Source: Bin87 sp965243255 (GTDB lineage Bacteria > Chloroflexota > Dehalococcoidia > Lucifugimonadales > UBA3495). From it: a stretch of 64,000 nucleotides of DNA. Position 1 is the first letter of the stretch. Every line of letters begins with the position of its first letter. The position numbers and the translations under genes were made by a program. The notes below the pieces were generated by a model. The model was given only the letters and a program-made list of their open reading frames with translations. It ran no database searches and was not told where the DNA came from. The DNA lies in NCBI GenBank assembly GCA_965243255.1, contig CBDEUH010000004.1:2232001-2296000 (forward strand), read 5' to 3'. This document shows positions 28,628 through 35,300 of the stretch, one piece after another.

Positions 28628-28914
28628 CCCTTCCAGCAAGCTGTGCAGCAACTGCCAGACCGTGAACGCGAAACTCAAGCGCGAACGTTTCTGGCAGTGC
28701 CCCGCTAGTGGGGCGGTACATGAAAGAAACCAAAACGCAGCCGTCAACCTGCTTAGTTTGTTGGCCCTCCCGGCCACACCAGGAGGAATGCTCCGCGACG
28801 GGAAGGCTCTGGCCTGTGGCTCGACCGCAGGTGAAACCAGCCCGGATGACCGGAGAACTGCAACGCTCTCATCGAGAGCACCGCAGACTGTAAGTAGATA
28901 GTAGGTCCAACCTT

Positions 28915-30111
28915 CTACCTGCTTGTGGCAGCCAGAAACTGGCACTCGGCGAAAATGTCATTGAACCCGGCAACATCCCAGGTGGCGACCATCAGCCCCA
29001 ACTGCTCTGGTTGCCTGATGGTAGCTGCCACTATCTCGCGTTCACCACTCTGGAACGACGATTGCAAGGTGCGATACGCTCGTTTCAATTCTCCAATCCC
29101 GCTGGGGCTGATTTGGACGCGCTGACCCGCGAGGATGGCCCAATTGCCTTCGATGGAAGATAATACGGGTGCGCCGTACCGGTCCCACCAGTCGGGGCGT
29201 TGCTCCGGTTCCAGGAAAAACTCCAGCTCGATCTCCACGCTGCGAAAGTTCCGGTCGCGCATGCGTTGCAGGAAATCAGCCGGTGCTGGGTCGTCGGCCA
29301 GTCGTCCCAGACTCCGTATCTCTATCCAAGCTTCATTCAATATGTCTTGGTCAGCGGGTATCAAGCTCAGCCTGTTGACAAATTCCTGCAGTCGGTCGGC
29401 ATACGCGACCAGAGCCCAAACCTCGTAATCATGGTACCTGGCATCCGGGCTGTCGCCCCACTCAGAGGGGAAACCCCATTCTGAAAGCAAGAGGCGACTT
29501 TCTGAAGTAATAAGCTGGTGACGCCAATCGATGTACATGGAACGGGCGCCGTTGGAATCGCACCAATAGGCCAGCGTCGGCGGTATCGACGCAGTTTCGT
29601 GGGCAATGGCCTCATTGCGGAACGTCAGCACTCGCGTCGAACCGTAGAAGGTGCGCTCCATCACCCAGTTGCCCACGTCCACTACTGATGCTTTAACCGG
29701 AGTTGGAGTTCCCCCGCCGGGCGTCGGCGAGGGAAGGTGAGTGGGGACTGGCGCGGCGGTTGCAGCCGGCGTCGTACTGGGAGTAGCTGCAACGATGCGG
29801 GTAACGGGCACCTCCCGTGTCACCTCCACTGCCACCTCCAGAACGGTTTCCACCGTGCGGGTGACTTCCACAGTCTGGGGAACGGCTACCGTTACTTGGA
29901 TCTGCCGGGTGACCGGAACCTCGCGGGTGGTCGCAACCGTCTGGATCGTTTCCACGGTGACGGGAACTTCCACCGTCACTGGCACCTCCCGGGTAACTGG
30001 CACTTCGGTGGTCGTGGGGTCTGTGGCGCAGCCCAGCATGATCGACAGCGATAGAACACCCAAGGCCAACAGCGCTGGGGCGGTGCGGAAAGAACGGTAA
30101 TCGTGGTGCAC
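28915..30111 (-). CDS. Lipoprotein with Val/Thr-Pro heptad spacer, unknown function
   Basis: 398 residues. A leader ends in the lipobox LSIMLGC. Residues about 35-110 are repeats built on (T/V)REVPVT or VEVPVTVE, about ten imperfect heptads, followed by a Pro/Thr-rich stretch. Such spacers between lipid anchor and functional domain are common in Chloroflexota lipoproteins. The ~250-residue C-terminal domain is rich in Trp and Glu and helical in pattern (RFLSLIPADQDILNEAW-type), with no family recognised. The start is best placed at GTG 30111, with AGAGGAGG 6 nt upstream; a TTG at 30129 would overlap the ribosome site. Confidence 0.72.
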   Translation of the reverse strand: MHHDYRSFRTAPALLALGVLSLSIMLGCATDPTTTEVPVTREVPVTVEVPVTVETIQTVATTREVPVTRQIQVTVAVPQTVEVTRTVETVLEVAVEVTREVPVTRIVAATPSTTPAATAAPVPTHLPSPTPGGGTPTPVKASVVDVGNWVMERTFYGSTRVLTFRNEAIAHETASIPPTLAYWCDSNGARSMYIDWRHQLITSESRLLLSEWGFPSEWGDSPDARYHDYEVWALVAYADRLQEFVNRLSLIPADQDILNEAWIEIRSLGRLADDPAPADFLQRMRDRNFRSVEIELEFFLEPEQRPDWWDRYGAPVLSSIEGNWAILAGQRVQISPSGIGELKRAYRTLQSSFQSGEREIVAATIRQPEQLGLMVATWDVAGFNDIFAECQFLAATSR

Positions 30112-30775
30112 GTGGCACCTCCTCTGCAACCGTGAGAGCGGCCGGGTTCTGCCACAGCAATTCTAGTCCCGTACTGCATGCAAAGAAGGCAAATCTTCCA
30201 TGGCGCCCATCGGGAATGGGATGGATCACTCCAAGATAGATGGGGTGATACGGATTACGCTCTGAGGGGCGCATGACTATAGCAAGTTACCGTGGCCCAG
30301 GCATCGTAACCTACGGGTGAGTATGGGTCTATACGGAAATACGGGCAAAGAGGTGGAACGCTTTCGTGTCGATTGGGTGATCGCGGACGGGACATTTGGT
30401 GGCAATCACTCGTTGCCACCCGTGGAGTTGGCGAATTCATCCCTTGGCCCGACTGCCATTCCGAATGAACGTAAACGTACGGCCTCGGGCTCTTGCTTGG
30501 ACCAGTTCTTCTTGCGGCCGTCCGCCACCACTAAGATTCGATTCGCCGGCAGCGTGACCAGGATATGAATGTGTCTGAAACGGCAGGAAGAGACGCTCGG
30601 CATGTCAACTTGTTTCGCAAAGGCTACTGCATTGTCACGACCCCGATCAGCCCCATCGCCCGGCGACGCTGACCGACGTTGAGACGCCGTAGAAGCATCC
30701 CGCCGGTTACCTGCTACCGGACGGTAGTACCTCTGGCTCGAACGGTTGGCCGTTGAATGATCATAGATCCGATGG
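30112..30775. other. Intergenic region, no supported gene
   Basis: About 660 bp. A minus-strand frame at 30406-30831 contains the plausible stretch HILVTLPANRILVVADGRKKNW but lacks a start signal and overlaps the terminator of the next gene. It could be a gene relic. Otherwise nothing is recognisable. Confidence 0.3.
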
Positions 30776-30808
30776 AAAAGAGGCCACCGTCGTTGTGGAC
30801 GGAGGCCC
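30776..30808 (-). terminator. Rho-independent terminator of the first collagen-like gene
   Basis: On the minus strand a 10-bp stem with one mismatch (GGCCTCCGTC / GACGGTGGCC) around a 6-base loop is followed by CTTTT. It lies about 40 bp after the stop at 30849. Confidence 0.6.
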
Positions 30809-30848
30809 CTGGTGATCCGCCCGAGCGGCATTCTGGGTGGCGCAGCGC

Positions 30849-31544
30849 TTACAACGCGCTGCGCCGGCCCACGACGACGGCCGCCACAGCGAAAACCGCA
30901 GCGACGATGGCGACAATCAAAGCGATGATGCCCATGGGGCTGGGCGCGCCGGCTTGACCGGTTGACCCGTCAGAACCCGCAGGGCCCGGCGGCCCCGGCG
31001 GCCCGGCTACACCCTGGGCGCCGTCAGCGCCAGCGGGTCCCGCCGGCCCAGGAGGGCCAGCCGGGCCAGCCCGTCCGGCAGGTCCCATGGCACCGTCCAT
31101 GCCGTCAGCGCCGGCAGGTCCAGAGATGCCCGGAGGGCCGCCGGGGCCGGCCGGGCCGAGTTCACTGGCGCCAGCCATGGCACTAAGGTTGGCTGCCAAC
31201 TCGATGACTTCCCGTCCACCCGACATCCACTCGTATTGCCATTGACACACCCAATCTCCCACCGTGAACGACACCATGCTCTCCCCAGCGGGGGGCTGCA
31301 TCAGTTCCAACTGGAAAATGCCGCCTACCATGGTGGTCGTCGAGTCGAGCTGCGTATCGCCAGCCGTGGCCACGACCATGGTGCCTTCCGGCACCGGAAT
31401 GCCGTCAATGGTAGCGGTGCCGAAGAGGAACGCGGGTGGGACGTTGGGCGATACTCCCCCGTCCTGGGCTACGACCAGCCCCAGGGGCAGCGCCAACACC
31501 AGGGCAATCAAGGCCGCCGCCGCTATCGTGGCGTATCTCTTCAT
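30849..31544 (-). CDS. Collagen-like exported protein 1
   Basis: 231 residues: signal peptide (to about AQDGG), a ~95-residue beta-type domain (FLFGTATIDGIPVPEGTMVV, resembling carboxypeptidase-regulatory-like folds), then an uninterrupted collagen-like run of 24 Gly-X-Y triplets (GPAGPGGPPGIS... to GQAGAP), and a C-terminal membrane helix closed by GRRSAL. The helix plus arginines form a tail anchor, so the protein is a surface stalk with its globular head at the N-terminus. The start ATG 31544 has AAGGAG about 10 nt upstream; frames extending further have no ribosome site. It is a tandem paralogue of the next gene. Confidence 0.85.
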   Translation of the reverse strand: MKRYATIAAAALIALVLALPLGLVVAQDGGVSPNVPPAFLFGTATIDGIPVPEGTMVVATAGDTQLDSTTTMVGGIFQLELMQPPAGESMVSFTVGDWVCQWQYEWMSGGREVIELAANLSAMAGASELGPAGPGGPPGISGPAGADGMDGAMGPAGRAGPAGPPGPAGPAGADGAQGVAGPPGPPGPAGSDGSTGQAGAPSPMGIIALIVAIVAAVFAVAAVVVGRRSAL

Positions 31545-31805
31545 ATCAATTCGCTCCTTGTTGTCGTCTAATTCTTGAATTCTGAGCCACCGCCAGCGCG
31601 GGGACCCAGAAGGAGCGAGCCTCAATCACTTACCAAAAAGACTCCACGGCGCTCCTATGGCACCTGAGCCGTCGGGAAAGCAAGGTCGCTGTACACTCCA
31701 TCGGCCAGCTCGCCAATCAAGGCGAGGTTGTAGGTAGTCCCGTTGCCCAGCCCGGCCCACTTGACGCTGCGCTCCATCCCCAGTGGGATCTCTTGGTACG
31801 TCCAG

Positions 31806-31842
31806 AGAAAAGCCCCCACCGGATTTTCACGGCGGGGGCTTA
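31806..31842 (-). terminator. Rho-independent terminator of the second collagen-like gene
   Basis: On the minus strand AAGCCCCCGCCG, a 7-base loop, then CCGGTGGGGGCTTTT: a strong GC stem with a T-run, about 30 bp past the stop at 31874. It separates the two collagen-like genes into independent transcripts. Confidence 0.8.
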
Positions 31843-31873
31843 TGGCTTAGCCAGCGAACCGGCGCTTGCGCTT

Positions 31874-32572
31874 TTAGGCGTTGCTGCGTCGGCCCATGAT
31901 TATGGCCACTACGCCGATGATCGCGGCCACGATGGCGACGATCAAGGCGATGATGCCCATGGGACTGGGCGCGCCGGCAGGACCGGTTGACCCGTCAGAA
32001 CCGGCGGGACCCGGAGGGCCCGGAGGTCCGGCTACACCCTGGGGGCCCTGGGCGCCGTCAGCGCCGGCGGGGCCGGCAGGTCCCGTCGCGCCAGCAGCGC
32101 CGGCAGGTCCCATGGCTCCGTCCATGCCGTCAGCGCCGGCAGGTCCGGGGATGCCCGGGGGGCCGCCAGGACCGGCAGGGCCGGGCTCAGCAGGACCCAT
32201 CATGGCGCTAAGGTTGGCTTCCAGCATCAGGATTTCCCGTCCGCCGGACATCCAGTCGTACATGTACTCGGACATCCGGTCGCCAACCATAAAGGACACC
32301 ATGTTCTCCCCAGCGGGGGGCTGCATCAGTTCCAGCTGGAACTTGCCGCCTTCCATGGTCATCGTCGAATCGAGTTTCATGTCTCCGGCCATGGCCACGA
32401 CCATGGTGCCTTCGGGCACGGGGATGCCGTCGGCGGTGGCGGTGCCGAAGATGAACGCGGGCGGCACGTTGACGTTGGTTGTACCCCCGTCCTGAGCTGC
32501 GACCAGCCCCAGGGGCAGCGCCAACAGCAGGGCAACAAGCGCCGCCGCCGCTACCATTCCGTATCTCTTCAT
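31874..32572 (-). CDS. Collagen-like exported protein 2
   Basis: 232 residues with the same plan as its neighbour: signal peptide (1-27), beta-type head (about 35-125), exactly 24 Gly-X-Y triplets (131-202), tail helix (205-226) and GRRSNA. Head and tail are highly similar to protein 1, while the collagen run differs in a few triplets (GAAGAT, GPQ). ATG 32572 has AGGAG about 10 nt upstream. Bacterial collagen-like runs form stable triple helices without hydroxyproline, so a trimeric stalk is expected. Confidence 0.87.
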   Translation of the reverse strand: MKRYGMVAAAALVALLLALPLGLVAAQDGGTTNVNVPPAFIFGTATADGIPVPEGTMVVAMAGDMKLDSTMTMEGGKFQLELMQPPAGENMVSFMVGDRMSEYMYDWMSGGREILMLEANLSAMMGPAEPGPAGPGGPPGIPGPAGADGMDGAMGPAGAAGATGPAGPAGADGAQGPQGVAGPPGPPGPAGSDGSTGPAGAPSPMGIIALIVAIVAAIIGVVAIIMGRRSNA

Positions 32573-32674
32573 ATCAATGTGCTCCTGTGGTGGTTCCCCC
32601 GCCCCGCCGCCGATTGACGACGGGGCAGAGGGTTGGCTAATGCCGTTGCCTTGCGATTGGGTTTGCCCTAGGGC

Positions 32675-35191
32675 TTACCAAATCACCAGGTTCCAGCAGT
32701 CGCCGCCGCTGCAGGTGAGGCTGCGGCTCTTGTTGTTGAGCACCACGTCGTCATGTTCGTGGTCGATGAGCACCCAGTAGGCTTCGCCGTTGACTAGGCC
32801 TTCCAAGGTGTTCAGGTCCGCGAACTCGGGCCGCGGGTCGTTGAAGGACCACGTCTTGCTGACGTTGTCGAAGTAGAAGACGGCAACCAGGGCGTCGCCC
32901 AGCGGCGCCAAGGCTTCGGCAACCGGGGTTTCGCTGCCAACGGCGCCCTCGGAGAGGACTTCGAAGGAACCGATGGCCACGGTGTCGTCAATATCCATCA
33001 GGATGCTGTACACGCCGGGGTCGAGGCCGGGGATGACCACGCCATCAACGCTGACCGAGCCGTTGCGGTTGGTGCTGAAGTTGCCCACGGGGAGCACTTC
33101 ACGGCCGGCAATCTGGATGCTGTCAACCGCTGCGTACACCGGCATCTTGTCCACCATCAGGGAGATGGTGTCGCCAGGCTGTCCCATACCGGGGGTTACC
33201 TCGATGATGGCCGAGGGCACCTCGAAGGTGGCCAGCTTGACGATCTCGGAGCCCACCCTGGCGGTTACCCGGTTGGTGGACGGAATGGAGACTGCACCGG
33301 AAATCCGGTGTTCCACGAACCAGCGACCGGCGCTGTCGGGCAGGGCGCTGTAGGTGCGCGGGCGACCGTCGTCCACGTCAATCTGCACCGTCGGCGGGGT
33401 AGAGCCTTCGATGTTGTCCACGGGCCAGCTCTCACCGGAAATGGTGATGACGTCCCGGGGGCCGGCGACGGTCGGAGTCACCGAAATGGTGGGGTCGGGA
33501 ATGGTGATCTTCACCGTGCCGGAGAATCCGGCGTTGTCCACGACCTTGATGGTATGGACGCCGGCGGTCAGCGTCGGGTTGCTGCCACCGGAAGCCGGCC
33601 ACAGCACGACGGTGGCCACAAACTGGCCGGAGCTGGACACGTCAATGTTGTCATCCCGGTTCAGGGAGTCCTCATGCACCTCCAACGGCACGCCGTCGAG
33701 GGTGACCATGTTCGCCTCGACGTGGTTGTTGGTGCCGGTGCTGAAGCCGTCGCCGGTGATGGTGATCAGCTCGTTGGGCAAAGCCTCGGACTTGCTGATG
33801 TTCAGCGAGGAGCCGATGATGGTGAGTTTGGTGTTCTCACCCCAGGCGTCCACGCGCAGCGTGCCCTCGGCCCAGCCGGGGACCGTGAAGGTTGCAGTGC
33901 CGGAACCGTCGGCGCCGATACCGCCGCCGCTGGTGGCAAAGCCACGGGTGGCGTGGCTGGAAGGAATGTTGGCCAATTCCAGACCGAGAGGCTCGGCGGA
34001 GTTCGCCATGAAGTCCTGGGCGAAGACGGTGACGGTGTCGCCGACGTTCGCAGTCTTGGGAGACACGCTGATGGAGGGATCCAGCTTGAAGTCCTCAACG
34101 TCGGTATCGGACATCCGGCCTTCGCCGTCTGCCATGCAGATCCAGTTGACGTTGCCGGGCTTGAAGGTGGGCACAGTAACTTCGAAGGTGATGGCCACCT
34201 TGTCGTCGCTGCCCACGGTGCCGGAGCCGACCCGGGTGCCGTTGGCGATAATGTCCACGCACACAGGCTTGGTGTTCGCCGTCAACACATAGGCGCCAGC
34301 CGAAGTGCCGTTGTTGAAACCGGAGCCGGTAACCGTCAGCTCATCGCCACGGGAGCCGTCCACGGAGGACAGGCCGATCTTGGCGACGGTCATGAAGTTG
34401 ACCTTGTCCATCCCGCGGATGGCGCTGGAGCCCTTGGGGTCGTCGGCCGGGCCCAGCACGTCAACGTAGGTGCTGTGGGTGCCAGCTTCGCTGGGGTTCT
34501 TGATGCCGGCGGCGCTGGTGATCTTCAGGGTCAGATTCTGCCCTGCCTCCAGGCCGCAGGATGCGCCATCAGTGCAGAAATTGGGAATGAACACTCGGAT
34601 GGAGTGGTCCTTCTTGTCGGCATCGATGAAGGCGCCGGTATCGGTGATCGGTGCGATGACGGCCGCCACCGCGCCGCGGGCGAAGTCCCCGCCACGGCTG
34701 TGGCTTCCAGAAGCGACGAAGTACACCGCGCTGGAGGAGATGCTGTCGGGCATCTTGTAGTCATCTTCCAGGTACACCATGATGGAGCTTCCGGGAGGAA
34801 GATTCATCGCGAGGTCATTGGCCATGACGGTGATGTTCACGCCGGCGTTGGCGGACGTGCTGTCCACGTCAGTCACCATGTTGCCGGACATCGCCCCGCC
34901 GCCGTTGCCACCGTTGCCACCGTTGCCGCTACCGGCCTCGGTGCCGGGGTTCGCGCAGCTGTGCGCGCTACCATCGGCGTTGGTCGTCCCCTGTTGACCC
35001 GCCACGGCGTCGTGAGCGATATCAGCCAAGGTGTCTCCCGGACAGTGGTTGTTGACGTTATTGTCAGGGTCGTGGGCGTTGGTGACGCTGGGCGTCACTG
35101 CCAGCACGGTGAACGCGGCCAGGGCAGCGACGAGAGCGAATGCCATCACCGCCGACACCGGCCAAGCGTATTTTCTGATTGTTTTACTCAT
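32675..35191 (-). CDS. Large exported surface protein with TIG/IPT-type repeats
   Basis: 838 residues. Signal peptide (about 1-38), a low-complexity Gly/Asn linker (GNGGNGGNGGG), then repeated beta-sandwich domains marked by ISVSPKTANVGDTVTVFAQDF, LITITGDGFSTGT and ISVTPTVAGPRDVITISGESW, which is the TIG/IPT pattern (about five repeats). The C-terminal ~90 residues (WSFNDPRPEFADLNTLEG, EAYWVLIDHE) resemble a domain often found at the end of Chloroflexota surface proteins. AAGGAG sits upstream of ATG 35191. It may be a surface-layer or adhesion protein; no catalytic motif is seen. The next surface gene lies about 110 bp upstream. Confidence 0.8.
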   Translation of the reverse strand: MSKTIRKYAWPVSAVMAFALVAALAAFTVLAVTPSVTNAHDPDNNVNNHCPGDTLADIAHDAVAGQQGTTNADGSAHSCANPGTEAGSGNGGNGGNGGGAMSGNMVTDVDSTSANAGVNITVMANDLAMNLPPGSSIMVYLEDDYKMPDSISSSAVYFVASGSHSRGGDFARGAVAAVIAPITDTGAFIDADKKDHSIRVFIPNFCTDGASCGLEAGQNLTLKITSAAGIKNPSEAGTHSTYVDVLGPADDPKGSSAIRGMDKVNFMTVAKIGLSSVDGSRGDELTVTGSGFNNGTSAGAYVLTANTKPVCVDIIANGTRVGSGTVGSDDKVAITFEVTVPTFKPGNVNWICMADGEGRMSDTDVEDFKLDPSISVSPKTANVGDTVTVFAQDFMANSAEPLGLELANIPSSHATRGFATSGGGIGADGSGTATFTVPGWAEGTLRVDAWGENTKLTIIGSSLNISKSEALPNELITITGDGFSTGTNNHVEANMVTLDGVPLEVHEDSLNRDDNIDVSSSGQFVATVVLWPASGGSNPTLTAGVHTIKVVDNAGFSGTVKITIPDPTISVTPTVAGPRDVITISGESWPVDNIEGSTPPTVQIDVDDGRPRTYSALPDSAGRWFVEHRISGAVSIPSTNRVTARVGSEIVKLATFEVPSAIIEVTPGMGQPGDTISLMVDKMPVYAAVDSIQIAGREVLPVGNFSTNRNGSVSVDGVVIPGLDPGVYSILMDIDDTVAIGSFEVLSEGAVGSETPVAEALAPLGDALVAVFYFDNVSKTWSFNDPRPEFADLNTLEGLVNGEAYWVLIDHEHDDVVLNNKSRSLTCSGGDCWNLVIW

Positions 35192-35300
35192 TTCGTGAAA
35201 TCTCCTTTTGAGATTGTGTTCACGTTCTGTCTCAGTCCTGCCGTTTTGAGCAAACGCCCAGGTGGCAGGCCCGGGACCCTTATGTGGCGATTCTCCGGGC

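Larger units (their letters stand above)
25732..28901 (+). pseudogene. tnpB gene of a second type, split by copy B
   Basis: The gene runs from 25732 to 26740 and resumes at 28630 to 28901. The join restores the expected reading LANRFY-PSSKLCSNC across the insertion. Before the split: RuvC aspartate in ADTGI, glutamate in LVIEDLHVAGM. After it: first zinc pair CSNC, but the second pair is CPAS instead of CxxC, and the last RuvC position reads ERNQNAA where ERDxNAA is expected. So the protein carries two likely inactivating changes besides being split. Intact length would have been about 425 residues. No tnpA accompanies it and I cannot define its own element ends. Confidence 0.85.

Noticed and set aside
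30406..30831. Minus-strand frame containing HILVTLPANRILVVADGRKKNW
   Set aside because: No start signal, arginine-rich beginning, overlap with a terminator, and no recognised family. Mentioned only as a possible relic in the gap entry.
31881..32495. Plus-strand Pro/Ala-rich frame
   Set aside because: Reverse reading of the Gly-X-Y collagen repeats of the minus-strand gene; an artefact of the triplet repeat.
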